Shown here: piece by piece, positions 1-11,650 of the stretch
How positions within the stretch are numbered: position 1 is the stretch's first letter
Layout: every line of letters begins with the position of its first letter
NCBI RefSeq assembly: GCF_019059575.1
Contig: NW_024881534.1
Location: forward strand, 558,001 to 622,000
Length of the DNA: 64,000 nucleotides
Origin: Amphibalanus amphitrite
Taxonomy: Eukaryota; Arthropoda; Thecostraca; Balanomorpha; Balanidae
Reading direction: 5' to 3'
Program-made: the position numbers and the translations under genes
The notes under the pieces: generated by a model
Database searches by the model: none
Told to the model about the DNA's origin: nothing
Seen by the model: the letters and a program-made list of their open reading frames with translations, nothing else

Positions 1-1929
1 GGGTTGTTATATTTTAAGTTCCAAAACGAAGGCAAAAACCGAAACAGCGAATCAGACAATGGAGCGACGAAGAGACGAGAATGAAATCCAAGTTTGCCAA
101 ATATGCCCTGCCTAATCTAAGTTATAAATCCCGGACAGAACGGGCCTAATGGAGCCAGACGTGACGCGTCTGCTCGGGCCAAGAGCTCGGCCAGAAGTCC
201 CGGGGAAGCGCGCGGCCCGACGCAGCGGGCCGGGCCCAGACATGCGCAGAAGCACTCGGACACCACGTGGCTGCCGATCGGAGCGCGGATTGGTCACTGG
301 CCGACGCACTGCGGCAGCGCAGGCCGCAGCCACGCGGTCGCATCGTGATGGGACAAAGTTCACGAACAGACACGTCCTGGGCCGCCTCCCCAGCGCCGGG
401 GCGGGGTAGCGACGTCACAAGTCGGCGCGCGAATCGGTCTGCGCCGGGAACTCCCGTGCCGGCCGGCGACACACGTGGTTACCACAGCTGCTTTGTCAGC
501 GGTACTGGCTGCCGGCTGTAGAGCCCGCGCTACGCAGCAATTCAAGAATGGAACGTAAACGTACCCCCTCTCATAATCGTAGCATTAGTGAGAAATTTCG
601 CGCACGACCGTCTTTTCATTGGACTTACTCGTTTTTCCATCCCAAGCGCAATAACTGACGAAGATCATGCAATCTTTGAACGTGCTTTCACACTTATTCG
701 CGTCCTTTAACATTTTACATCCGTACCTATTTATTGTGTATTCGTCAAGTTATGTGACATTTGTTCCTCATTTTCTAATAGACATATTATAAAAAGGACA
801 GTCAACCAACAAACACAGTCTGCAGGAGCAAAAGATCGCTCCTCCAGGCTGGCTCTGGCTGGCCAGTGGCCATGGCCGTCGCCGTGAGCTCCGTGGCGCC
901 TGTCGAGGCAGTGCGGGTCAGTCTACCTTTCAGGCGTTACACTGCGCCGCACAGCTGCCGCGTCATGCGGTACAGCCTACCTCACAGGCAAACCGGCTTT
1001 TGCCGTTAGTCACGCAGCGGAGAGGAGCTGATTTCCATTAGTCAGGGAATGTCACCAGCCTGAATCGGACTTTTTTGTTACCTACACATGACAACCCTTA
1101 CTTTTTAACACGAAATGACATAAACTACGCCTCGATGGTATGATAAACGGGCATGGGACTGAAGTCTCCAGAGAACATTTAATCAACCATTTTACGTAGG
1201 TAGGTACATACACGCCATACGGCATACCTATTTATTGAGACACCATACCAGTACGAGTTAATAAATTTATGTCAAACTTTGTACCTACACGTACACTGTT
1301 TCGATAATCATGCTTGTCTATCTTACATCTTCAATTATTTTAGCTTATTGTTAACCACCGGGCTAGGACAACGTCTGTAAGCAACGCAGCCTCTAGCATA
1401 CTTCCAGTCGGAAGTCCTTTACAAAATACAGCACCGAGGGCTTATAATCCAATACAACAGTGGGCGTGCAGCCGCTCCCACACAAAAGCTGACGTGACTC
1501 CAGCCTTTGATAAAGGCGACTGGTGATGCAACAAAAGCGTCTGCCGCTGCGGGGGGCGCCGATGGCCCGCCGATGCGCGTCCACCGCCCGCTGGGTGTTT
1601 GTCGCTCCGCGGCCCGGCCCTGCCTTGTCATCGTGCCACGGAGGAGGTACATACGTGCACTGTGCAGTGGAGGTGACAGTAGGAGCAAACCTCGATGCAA
1701 ACCTCGGACTGTGATCGAATAAATGGAGTGGTTGATGGACAAGCATGATACGTATATGCTTATAACGTGCTACCGGTGATATTTTTCTGCACAATTATGA
1801 TATAGTATTTAGCTAATTTATGTAGCTGCCGACCAAGTTTTTTTTTGTGTCCGTACTGATCGGCATATAATGCACGGTCGTGGAATGGTTGATGTGGGCG
1901 CCCAACTTCACCGTCTTCATTCAAACACT
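1..1929. other. Intergenic, no gene recognised; GC-rich island at about 130-540
   Basis: No coding exon is recognisable here. Positions of about 130-540 are GC- and CpG-rich and open in several frames, as expected from base composition alone. The remaining sequence is AT-richer and shows no protein motif. The island could be the promoter end of a gene lying to the left of the window, but no splice site or start supports that directly. Confidence 0.4.
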
Positions 1930-3715
1930 GGCTGGGGGGATCCAGAGCGTCGTAAGCCTCGTCGTAGCTGCGACGTGTCGCAAGTTGTGTAGTAAGTCGT
2001 TTGTGAAGGGATCAATTGATGAGTAGCGTTACTTAAGTAGTAAAGTCTATCGCAAATAGCCTGATTTGCGACACAACTTACGAATTTGAAATAGCAGTCG
2101 TAAGTTGTGTCGCAAGTTGACCTTGCCTTGAGGAAGAGGTCACAGGTCACAGGTCATTCGGGTCATGGTCACGAAATTTACATGGTAGGTGTAAAATTGT
2201 TTAAACTTTAGATCCTGAAAATTTGGTTGCAATCCGTTGACGCTAACGCGAGTTATAGAGCTTGAACTGACGGGTCGTCTATGAGGCCTCAATCGGTGCC
2301 AGCGAGAGTGTTGAAAATGGTGCATAGTATGTTATATTCACATTTATTGGGGTATTCGGGGATATGAAGTAGCCTAACACCATTCCAGCAACTACTGGCG
2401 AATCCAGAAAGGCGGTCTTGGACGTTGCAAGGGGTATCTCCCAAAATATTCTCCCAATTCCAAAAACGACGTGTCCCAGCTGACCCCGATGACCTCCAAT
2501 GAGCTCTGTGATGACCCCAAGTTGACCTTTTTGACCTGGCCTGTCCCAGATGACCTCCGTGACATCCTATTGAGCTCTCTGATGACTTCAAGCTTACCTC
2601 TGTGACCTGACGTGTCCCAGATGACCCCCATGACCTCCAATAGAGCTATGTGATGACCCCAACATGACCTTTGTGACCTGACGTGTCCCAGATGACCTCC
2701 GTGACCTCCAATTGAGCTCTCTGATGACTCCAAGCTGACCTCTGTGACCTGACGTGTCCCAGATGACCTCCATTTGAGCTCTGTGATGACCCCAACTTGA
2801 CCTCTGTGACCTGGCGTGTCCCATATGACCTCTGTAACCTCTAAGTGACCTCTATGATGACCCCAAGCTAACCTCTTTGACCTGACGTGTCCCAGATGAC
2901 CCTCATGACCTCCAATAGAGCTCTGTGATGACCCCAAGTTGACCTCTGTTACCTGACGTGTCCCAGATGACCTCCGTGACCTCCAATTGAGCTCTCTAGT
3001 GACTCCAAGCTGACCTCTGTGACCTGACGTGTCCCATATGACCTCCAATTGAGCTCTGTGATGACCCTAGGTTGACCTCTGTGACTTGACGTGCCCCCAA
3101 GTTGCCCTCTGTGACCTGACGTGTCTCAGATTACCTCCGTGGTCTCTAATTGAGCTCTGTGATGACCCCAAGTTGACCTCTGTGACCTGACGTGTCCCAG
3201 ATGACCTCTGTAACCTCCAATTGTGACCTCCATCTACAAATTTCTTACCTCTCTGTGACCTCAAACTCTCGGAACTCATTTCTTCTAAAGCATCGATTCT
3301 AGATGCCCTATAGCCACGAATCTCCTGTGATCGATCCCAAATTTTATGGCAAATCACGTGAGCGTTAGCAACCACAAGTCACCCAGTTAATACAAAGCTT
3401 CAGAATCAGAGAACATGCTTGACCTTGCTGTCTCATAAGCTCGCAAACCAGAAAGGCGAATGTTCCTTTATGCGTGATAGAGTTTTCGACCTTACTGACG
3501 TTTACTACGGGATCAGCTGATCGTGTAGCCTTTTAAATTCTCGAGTAAAGCGGGTATTTAAGCCTCGTCGCAGCTACGTTCTGTCGTATCCTCCGACAAA
3601 CCCCTCTTTCCTCAACATCCCTCCTTTTTCGCTACGACACAACTTGCGACGGGACATGTGTCGTAACTTGCGACGTGTCGTAGATGGACTTGCGACGCCC
3701 TGGATCCCCCCGGCC
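1930..3715. mobile_element. Non-autonomous terminal-inverted-repeat element with a minisatellite core
   Basis: The left end (GGGGGGATCCAG followed by GCGTCG, from 1934) is the reverse complement of the right end (cgacgccctggatcccccc, ending 3711). Inside each end are several inverted copies of a CGACACAACTTGCGAC-like word (1970-2120 and 3630-3690), which look like subterminal repeats. There is no transposase ORF. The interior holds an AGGTCA triplet at 2137-2156 and a long minisatellite. Exact ends and target duplication are unclear: flanks GGCT and GGCC are similar but not identical. Confidence 0.65.
2470..3240. repeat. Minisatellite of roughly 70-bp units rich in TGACCT
   Basis: Diverged units follow each other in the order tgacctctgtgacctgacg, tgtcccagatgacctccg, tgacctccaattgagctc, tgatgaccccaag. 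Every unit contains several TGACC/TGACCT words, the reverse complement of the AGGTCA nuclear-receptor half-site. The minus strand is open through the array (a repetitive VTEVNLGSSQSS-type reading), which comes from the repeat phase and is not evidence of a protein. The array lies inside the inverted-repeat element at 1930-3715. Confidence 0.85.
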
Positions 3716-4450
3716 TGAATATGTGAGTACGTCTATCGTCCGAGACCACGCTGGAGTTAACGGCCCGCAGTTCCCAGATAAGCTGCTTGTTGACAGTGTG
3801 CCGGGACGTGCACTGTCCGTCACTATCAGCTCCCTGTGCGTCGGCAGCGCTCCCCGCTCGATTTCACCTCGCGATGACACGCTATACGAGGCGGGCCATT
3901 CAATGCCGACGCAACTGGCCCTGATGATGTGTTCAAGTAGCTGGAATGAATTGTGCAATCCACAGAGTAACGTGTTCATCGGAGGGACGATGCGAACTTG
4001 CATTTGCCATATCCATTTGCCCACCCATGCTGCGAATTTCCCAATCGCATTGGGTTGGACAAGATTTGGGCGCTATTTTTTATTTAAAGCCATAGACGAA
4101 ATGGAAAAAGAGAACCACCGCCAACCGGTGCATGGCGATGGTTTCCCTATGTACTTGGAAATGCCGGTGTCACAGGGAGCGGGCTTAGGTTGAGGCCCCC
4201 GGTTGTCGGCTTTTAAAGAGTGGATTTTAGAAACACAATGGGCAGTCATTTGGTACATATATGCTTTAAATAATTAGAGAGCACGAAATGGTGGCGGCAA
4301 ATGGTTGTTGTTAGAACCGTTGGTTATAAGTGCTATTTCCGATGATATCGATTCCACGATGTTTCTAGCAAGAGGTGCAGTGACGATGGAATTTGTATCT
4401 GGGGCTGCAGATTTACCAAGCAGATGAAATAAAGGTGCAAAAATGTAGGT
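3716..4450. other. Intergenic; one long unrecognised open frame, no gene supported
   Basis: A plus-strand open frame runs 3684-4193 (169 codons) and overlaps the end of the transposon on its left. An overlapping minus-strand frame is nearly as long. Neither shows a known domain, a splice context or a signal peptide. I treat both as chance frames. Confidence 0.3.
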
Positions 4451-4454
4451 GCCG

Positions 4455-4556
4455 GTCCCGTAGCTCAGTCGGTAGAGCGTTGGACTCCACGTGGTGAGAG
4501 CACGCGTTCCCGGTTACAACAGTACGGGTTCGAAGCGCGACGGGCGCTCAACATTT
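4455..4556 (+). repeat. tRNA-derived sequence, probable SINE head or degraded tRNA gene
   Basis: The sequence contains TAGCTCAGTCGGTAGAGC, a perfect D-arm and pol III A box, followed about 70 bases later by GGGTTCGAAGC, a near-consensus B box and T-loop. The acceptor stem and T-stem do not pair properly, and the spacing between the boxes is longer than in most intact tRNAs. This fits a tRNA-derived SINE or a tRNA pseudogene better than a working tRNA. The tail and copy number cannot be judged from one copy. Confidence 0.5.
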
Positions 4557-5761
4557 ATGGGTCTCCTGACAGGCATGGTTGCAGTTGGTGGCAGGCCGTA
4601 GCCAGGCGAAGTCAGTGAGGGGACCGGCCGTGCGCGTCTTTGTGCGCACGTTTAACTTTGGACTCTAAATTCTGCCATAGAACCGGCATTGCGCGGGCTC
4701 TGTCCTTGAGTCTTTCCAATCAAAAGGTTCGGACTAAATTTATGAAAAAAGAATTATGTTTTAAACACGATAAAAAAGCAGTTAGGATATGGCTAAATAT
4801 ATTATACATTTACATGAAAGCCGGCACAAGGCATCCTGTTATGCATTGAATTCACGTTGTAGCGATATGGTTAAATTAATCACATTTATGTGCGGAATAT
4901 AGGTACAAAGCATGATCGATTTATCTAACCAGAAGGCCGTCTACTAAACCGGCCTAAACAAACAGGAAGAAACGATCCAGGCTTGTCTTCATGTTCCGAC
5001 CTTCAATTACTACATGGGAAAATGTTATCGGTTGACTGCTACCTGGATTAATGCACAGCTTTGTCGCGTTTAATTATTTCCCTTTCCGTCTCAATAATGC
5101 AAGGACGACTGGCTAAACCGAGGTGCATTAGGGTAATGTCATAGGTCTGCTTCTATTTATGACTGCACTTATACGGGTGACTTTTAGCTAACGAGCACCC
5201 GCTATTTGATCAGATTTCAGCAACACCTATACACCCGGCAGAGTCCAGCCCTCGTAATAGGATGACCAAAGTTACGCACCTTGTCAGCTCAACCAGCGCG
5301 ATTGGACAGGATCGGCCCACGCTATGCTACACTAACGAGTCTCTCGGAGACCGAACAGACTCGTGGGTGGAGCTGATAGGTGACTGCAGGGGCTATCCTG
5401 TGCAGGACGGAGCATAACGAGCTGCGCAAAGAACATCGGTGTCTGACCACTTAGTGTGCATCTTAATAATGTGACCGATCCCGTAAGATAGTAATTGGAA
5501 ACAGCTGGAGAACTAAAATAGCACCGCGTCTTGTTATCGATCATTATATGAACGGTTAAGATTTGGGTGCAAACGGCCAACAACATCCAACCTGTGACGA
5601 CAAATCTGAGGACGAGATGCCTAACACTTTTTTTCTGAATGGGATGCAATGTGCGATCCACATACGATATAAAACAAAGCACACATGAGACGTGAAGCAG
5701 GCTGCAACGACTATTTGGCTGCAGAGGTAGCCCTGGCGAGCGGTCAAAACCTACGGATGGT
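4557..5761. other. Intergenic, nothing recognised
   Basis: Only short open frames occur, without recognisable domains, and I see no repeat or inverted-repeat structure. The body of the possible SINE may extend into the first few hundred bases. Confidence 0.4.
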
Positions 5762-6735
5762 TAGGGGAGAGCGGGGAGAGTTGTATCATGTCCAAGTTGT
5801 ATCAGGGCGAATTGTGCCAAACTTATCCAATGGATGGCGCTCGCGACACGACCAGCCGACGAGGTTTTCCGGGCGCCATCTTTCCCTGTTCTGTCTTGTG
5901 GCTGAGTGGACGCGTCTCGAGGTGAGAGCCGATTTTATGTTTTTTTAATGTCATTCTAAAAAAATAAGTTTCAAGAAAATGTGTGTTCTGGGCATTTAGA
6001 TGTGCACGAATTTGAAAGATCTCCGTAGCGGTGGTGAGGGCAGGTTCTAAGGCTGCGTGAGTGAAAACGGATTTTTCCAGCTGTCCGCTGTTTTTTGAGC
6101 ACGAGGATGTTTTTTCCAAGATGGCGGCTAGGTACATGTTGTATCAGAGCCGGGTGGGGTATGTTGTAACATGTATGTATGTATGTATGTATGTATGTAT
6201 GTATGTATGGGTATGTTGCTTTTGATCGCGAAAGCTAAGCCCTGGCTCGCGTTTGTAGGTAGCTAGTCAATGCTCGTTCCATTTCGGCACAATGTGTTGG
6301 CTTCTTTGCTCTTAACGGGCCACTTTTGCGTCTAGTCTGTTGATGTTTCGTTCGGGTTGCATTGACCTAAGTTTGGTCTAATAAAGTGAAGCCTTTGAGC
6401 ATACCTATACATTGTATTAACCCCATTTAATGTTGTTGTTATGTTCAAAGCCAGTAGCAAGCATAGGTACTCCCTGAAACGTGAAATAGTGATACAAATT
6501 ACCCCACCATGTGATACAACTCACCCAAGTCATGGGGCAAGTTGTATCAAAAACATTGTTCTATTCGGGAGACCGTAGAAGAAAAACTGGTAGAGGTAGC
6601 GGAAAAGTTACTTTGCACAAAAAAGCAGAAGAATCAAGGAAGGGGAAAGTATGGAAATAATGAGTTTATCACGGATAGTTACGAGGTTATGGTTCTCGGA
6701 GTAAAAACTGATACAACCCACCCCACTCTCCCCTA
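5762..6735. mobile_element. About 970-bp MITE-like element with inverted termini
   Basis: The left end TAGGGGAGAGCGGGGAGAGT followed by TGTATCA is matched by the reverse complement of the right end, TAGGGGAGAGTGGGGTGGGT followed by TGTATCA. The word GTTGTATCA recurs inside (about 5780, 5795, 6140, 6541), and the interior carries a TATG microsatellite. No transposase frame is present. A target-site duplication is not evident, so the superfamily cannot be named from this copy. Confidence 0.65.
6171..6209. repeat. (ATGT)n microsatellite
   Basis: About ten uninterrupted copies of the tetranucleotide ATGT lie inside the inverted-repeat element. Confidence 0.95.
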
Positions 6736-6926
6736 TTCGTGATGGGCTTGGACAACGGGCATCACCTAAACCAAATGCCGATTGATGTTCCCACTTTATG
6801 CAGTTAACAGCAGTTCGGTCAATGCAATCCTATAGGTATTTATTGCTCTAAACATTATCGATATTTTGGTTTTATTGTATCAAGGTATCTACGATAAGAA
6901 AGTTTAGATGTCTTAACATATTTTAA

Positions 6927-8114
6927 CCCGCGCCCGGCTGGGGGTCCTGGATTTCCACGCCCTGCTGGGGGGGGGGGGGGTGTTTGAACACCCCCCCTTG
7001 TAACTCGGCTCCTGGGCCACGTAGCGATACGCGGAAGGCGGCGTTCGAAAGAGCGTCAAAAATAATGACGAAATCACTTCGGTCAATTTTTTGGTCAGGT
7101 CAAAGGTCAGGTCACCAGAGGTCATTGAAGGTAAAATTTCGCCGATTTCCAGGTCGAATGTCGAAAATTTCCAAGAAGCCAACGCATCACTCGGGAACCA
7201 ATAGAGCTACAGCGCCGCGGAAAAGCGCATTCGATAGCCCTATTAACGCCCTTTCTGAGTAATTCTCTCAGATTTGACCTAACGTCAACGGTTTTGCCTC
7301 CAGGGGGCAAAAACTGCAAAAATAGCCGATTTTTTTGGAAACAGTTTTTCTGCAATAACTTTTGACCCAAGCCTTGTACGAGCTTACTTTCACAGGCATC
7401 GTGTTCCTCTCGTCAAGACGCATCGAATGAACTATAACTTGACCTTGAAAAGTCAACTTGAAAATTTGACCTCAGGTCAAGGTCATGACCTGACCGGAAA
7501 GGGTCATGTTGCATATCAGTCGATCCGTATCGTCGAGCTGAACACATCTAAGGCGTTTTCATCGCTCTAGCATGCCTCTATCAAAAGTTATTTGCGAAAA
7601 ACTATTAGATACCATTCGTGACCTAAGATGACCTCAGGGCATAAACAGGGGTCACGGACACCATTTTCATGTTCAGTGTGTCTAAACCACTTGTAATTCG
7701 GTGTTTGGGAGTGTTTATAATGTCTTTCATCCAAAAGAGGCGCATTTCAATTTTCTCCCATTGACTTATAATGGGGAGGTCGAAAAATTGACCTGACCTT
7801 AGGTCATCGATATCAAAATTCTGAGATATACATTTTGTACATGCTATTGCTCTTAGCAATCGCTGAAAGTTTCAAAGCGATCGGTCACTCGGTGTAGCTA
7901 TGACAGACATTGAAACTTTTTATGAGGTGAGGTCACTTCAAGTGACCTGGTGACCTGACCTTGAATGACCTTGGTCTGAAATTTTCACAACATGTGTAGA
8001 ATTGATGTATGATAAGGTGTACCAAAAACGGCGGCGCTCCGCGCCGCCGTTTTTGAGATATTCGCGAAAAACCACAAGGGGGGGTGTTCAAACACCCCCC
8101 CAGCAGGGCGCGGG
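6927..8114. mobile_element. 1.19-kb inverted-repeat element with AGGTCA-rich interior
   Basis: The outer end CCCGCGCCC and the inner arm (gccctgctgg, a G-run, tgtttgaacaccccccc, ttgt) on the left are mirrored on the right (acaaggggggg, tgttcaaacacccccccagc, agggcgcggg). Six-base flanks TTTTAA occur directly outside both ends (6921-6926 and 8115-8120). A TTAA-like target with CCC...GGG ends resembles piggyBac-type elements, but no transposase is present. The interior holds many AGGTCA/TGACCT words, including AGGTCAAAGGTCAGGTCA at 7097-7114, and a perfect hairpin at 8024-8054. The left end has extra sequence between outer and inner arms, probably a small insertion. Confidence 0.8.
8024..8054. 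other. Perfect 14-bp stem, 3-nt loop hairpin
   Basis: AAAAACGGCGGCGC, loop TCC, then GCGCCGCCGTTTTT. It lies just inside the right inverted repeat of the 6927-8114 element. A GC stem flanked by A5 and T5 is very stable on either strand. It looks like a bacterial intrinsic terminator but sits in eukaryotic transposon DNA, so it is more likely a structural part of the element end. Confidence 0.9.
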
Positions 8115-8289
8115 TTTTAAAACTTTTTAGTTCCGATATCCGAAAAGGTGTGTTGCGAAATGATTAAATTGTGATTTTCAACATTTTTTTTCAGTTGTTG
8201 TCGCAGCAGAAAACTAACCTGCATACCTGAAAATATTCATATGCATAATGCATATAGTATTCTCCCACACCTTCCTTAAACGCAATGCA

Positions 8290-8750
8290 TGTGCTCGTAT
8301 GCGAGCTTCCTCCCCTCTGCAGCTGACCCCTGGCCCTCCCACCGTCGGAGGGGTCACAACAACACCACGCCGGCACGTGGCTGCCGCCGCAGGCTCCACA
8401 GCCGTCAAACGCGCGACAAATCGACCCCGGCCGTGCGCACTGACGGTGGTAAACAGCTTTTTCAACGGCGCGGCGGCGTGACGGCGGCAGCGGCGGCGCT
8501 GCGGGGGAGGGCAGGGCGACAGACTGACGAGCTGGCGCTGCGCTGTGTGCGAGCGAGGCGACCGCGACCGCTGCGAGCCCAGTTGGGCGCACGGGAGCAC
8601 GCGGTGAGGGGACAGGACAGGTTGGGAAGCCCTGGCGCTGAGACGCGGAGGCGAGTGATTAGTGGGGTCGCGGCGACGGGATCGACGGCGGATGGGTCAC
8701 AGCTGGCTCCAGTGAAGCGGAAACTGGAAACGCAGACGGATCTTTCAAAG
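8290..8750 (+). promoter_or_regulatory. CpG-rich island with a strong splice donor; candidate 5' UTR exon of the P450 gene
   Basis: GC- and CpG-rich sequence, unlike its AT-rich flanks, ends in a consensus donor (tttcaaag|gtaagtgacc, exon end about 8750). The next strong plus-strand acceptor that leads into a gene is the one directly before the P450 start codon (tttcag|accttccaccATG, 14083/14084). That acceptor shows that an upstream non-coding exon must exist. Linking the two is inference: no transcript evidence is available and the spacing (about 5.3 kb) is long. The open frame across the island is probably compositional. Confidence 0.35.
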
Positions 8751-9120
8751 GTAAGTGACCAGTTTAATTTTTGGACCCGATAGGACCGACGATATAGAAT
8801 GAAAACTGTTTAAAGTTCTTTTAGTTAAGTTCCTTGACGTAGAATTTTATTTTAGAAATAGAATATAATTACATTTTAAAGCATGACAAAGGCACCTACT
8901 AGTTTGACTAATTCTCTACGATCCTTGAGTGTAATCGATGTTACGTTTAATCAACGCACTTCCTTGTGCCAAGGTCCTTAAACTGCCTGGGGTACCGTCT
9001 ACAATCTACATACATAAGCCGTTTTCAGGACGGTCTATCTGGCGAATGCACCTGCTTTGACCAAATCTGCACCAATTCTTTTATACAACAAATATTTTCA
9101 TATATTTAAATTATTTCAGT

Positions 9121-9536
9121 GTTAGATAGGCATGCGCGCCATTTCGATATTCTGTATTCGGAATTCAGTGAATGTTGGACATATCTAGTCCTGCGGACGA
9201 GACAGAAACAATGTTACAGAGGGAAGGCACTGCATACATGTCTCCGGGTATGGGCCTCGGACTGGTGCATTTGAAGAAGTTGTACGACCACGATAGGTGC
9301 GGTATCTGCAGCGACGACGTATTCACAGCCGCTGAATGGGCAGGCTGTTGCCATGGTTCGAGGCTCGGGTTTCGACGTTATGCTTGATTGCAAATTAAGA
9401 TATGTCCAACATAGATAGGCATGCGCGCCATTTCGATATTCTGTAGGTATTCGGAATTCAGTGAATGTTGGACATATCTAGTCCTGCGGACGAGACAGAA
9501 ACAATGTTACAGAGGGAAGGCACTGCATACATGTCT
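9121..9536 (+). repeat. About 120-bp direct duplication separated by about 170 bp
   Basis: The stretch starting agataggcatgcgcgccatt at about 9124 recurs at about 9414 and continues to catgtct in both copies (9242 and 9535). The second copy has a four-base insertion (gtag). The spacer ends with atatgtccaaca, the inverse of tgttggacatat inside the repeat. This is a recent local duplication, origin unknown. Confidence 0.85.
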
Positions 9537-9708
9537 AAGTGTGTTAATAGAAAATAATGTTACAACCTTACGCTGGTAGCGGTAGGTCGAAAAATATTGT
9601 TTTGATGATTGTTATTAATAAATTGTTTTCTAAACACCAATCGACCTATTGGGTTCACAGAAAATGATGAGGGCGCAATGAGGAGACCGGGCGCAGATTG
9701 GGCACTCT

Positions 9709-9863
9709 CAGTGGCGGATCCAGGGGGGGGGCAAAATGGGCATTTGCCCCCCCCCCCAAACGGCATGATTTTAACATTGCGCCTATGGACGATGCATGGA
9801 AAGAATCGATAAATTTTTATGGTTTGCCCCCCCCCCCAAACCTCTGAGCTGGATCCGCCTCTG
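9709..9863. mobile_element. 155-bp hAT-type MITE with 8-bp target duplication
   Basis: The termini CAGTGGCGGATCCAG and (reverse complement of the right end) CAGAGGCGGATCCAG are near-perfect inverted repeats beginning CAG, as in hAT elements. The 8-bp duplication GGCACTCT is present on both sides (9701-9708 and 9864-9871). Each arm carries a G- or C-run followed by a second arm (ggggggggc and gcccccccccc). No coding capacity. Confidence 0.9.
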
Positions 9864-10559
9864 GGCACTCTCCCCTAAAGAGAAACGGGTAACTAAAGAA
9901 ATATTCTCGAAGACGGCAGGGTCGTAGAAAACGAGTTATAAAGTACCTATAGGTAAGTTTCGACAAGTGACCAAGGCTTTTCAATTGTTTTTAATGAAAA
10001 ATCTGTCCCTGCACTCCGTCGTTCTCCAATTCCAATTATTTCGCATAGTTAAAGTCGAAACGTGAATCTGTCTACAAACACCGTTTAGACATACGTTAGG
10101 TCTACATAGGTGTTAACATTACGAGTAGTTTCAGTTCTTTGGAATGCACGGTCGTATGATGAAACTTGACTGAAGTCACGACGGTTTTCACATGGTTCTA
10201 TGTAAGTGCAATCACTTGAGCCAAAAGTAGCAGTGACCTTTCAGCGTTCCATGAGCAAATAGTGTCACATACGGCACGACACAGCAATGGCATTTGTGCA
10301 GAAGTAAAAGCAAACCGAGCCGCGTGTCTTCTTCGGATCAATTTACGTTTATGATATCATTACTCCGTCGACGGAAGCTCATGCCTTCTGTACAGTGATG
10401 TACAATGAAGTCATCACTCTATTTTTATCTCTATGTAGAGAGTTTGTTGCAATTGTGAATTTATAAGTGGTGTTAGGGTTGGGAGGAGGATGAGGATAAT
10501 TGGGAGAAGGAGGAGGATGTATGAAGAGGTGTGGATGGGTGTGCGGATAGACACAGGCC

Positions 10560-11650
10560 CGCCTACTGGCTGCTGTTACTGTTCCTGCTATTACTATTAC
10601 TCGTGTGTCTAGGGGTGTTTTCTAATCTGTACCATCTGCACAATCCTACTCATCGTTGTCTAGGGGTATCGTCTTAACACTGTACAATCCTGTAGCCGTC
10701 AACCAATAACCGTTGTCTAGGGGTGAACTGAAACTTTACCAACTGCTGTGGTCTAGGGGCATTAACTGATCGACTGTTTGCTGGAGATCCACCAGCCCGT
10801 TCGTCCGAGTTGTCATACTGCCCGTGTTCCCACATTCGTTGCCCAGCCTCGAGAAAGAACGTGAAGGTATACGAACTAAATATGTATTGTATTTAAAAGC
10901 CGAAACGTATAAAAGATGAATGAATCAAAAGACGAATGAATAAGGCCGAAACAAGTCGAACAACAAAAAGCCAAAGTGAGCAGGGTCACGGTAACCGTGC
11001 CTTGCTAAAATTGCCAAAGTGCCAAAACCATTTCGAGACCATCGAAACAAGAATCAAGCCAAATAATAACACCAACTGAATATCGCCAAAGGGTAGAACT
11101 GACTCAGTGCAAGCCAAAGATGTTTGCCAGAAAAGCCGAAATAAACTGAGTCATGTTCCATGATACAAGAACCAACATGTTACACCTTAACTAGTCACGG
11201 TACCGCAGCCTTAACCTACAAGTACCTAAATATCCTACGCAAATGTGTGTACGTGTGTGGCGGTGCTTGAGTCGAAATTTCGGCCGCGGCAGCGGTCACG
11301 AACAGGACAGAGGCTCACAAACCCTCTCAATCCGCCGGTCCTAAGACCCTTGGAGACTAGGGTTTGTATAGCCAGAGTCCAGCCCGTGCCTTTCCACCAA
11401 GGCCGGAACTGCCCAAGTACTTACATGATCGCAAAGAAGACCACACTGCGTCGGGACCTCGGGCACGAATCTCCCGCCCGTGCGTCACACGCGCCTTTTT
11501 ATACGTTTTCACGCAGTCGCAAGGCCGGCCACCTTCTAGCCGGCGGCGAGCTGGCGCGGCCGGCTGTCTGTGTACAATATCGCTATATGTCGCATATGTG
11601 TTTTGCTATTCTTGCTAATCTATCAATACCGCAGAGTATTCACAGATAAT
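10560..11650 (-). mobile_element. Diverged LTR-like sequence related to the LTR at 15746-16795
   Basis: The word gtctaggggt recurs four times (about 10606, 10660, 10717, 10751), the same word found twice near the end of the intact LTR in the P450 intron. Next come a purine-rich stretch with repeated gccgaaa words and, near 11500, a TATA box on the minus strand (tttttata on plus). The intact LTRs have the same order of parts. The ends are not resolved and overall identity is low, so this may be a solo LTR or a fragment of an older family member in the same orientation. Confidence 0.4.

Noticed and set aside
2392-3048. Long minus-strand open frame with repetitive VTEVNLGSSQSS reading
   Set aside because: It is the tandem minisatellite read in one phase; no start context, no domain, no splice sites.
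3684-4193. 169-codon plus-strand frame
   Set aside because: No recognised domain, a competing frame on the other strand, and its start lies in a transposon end.
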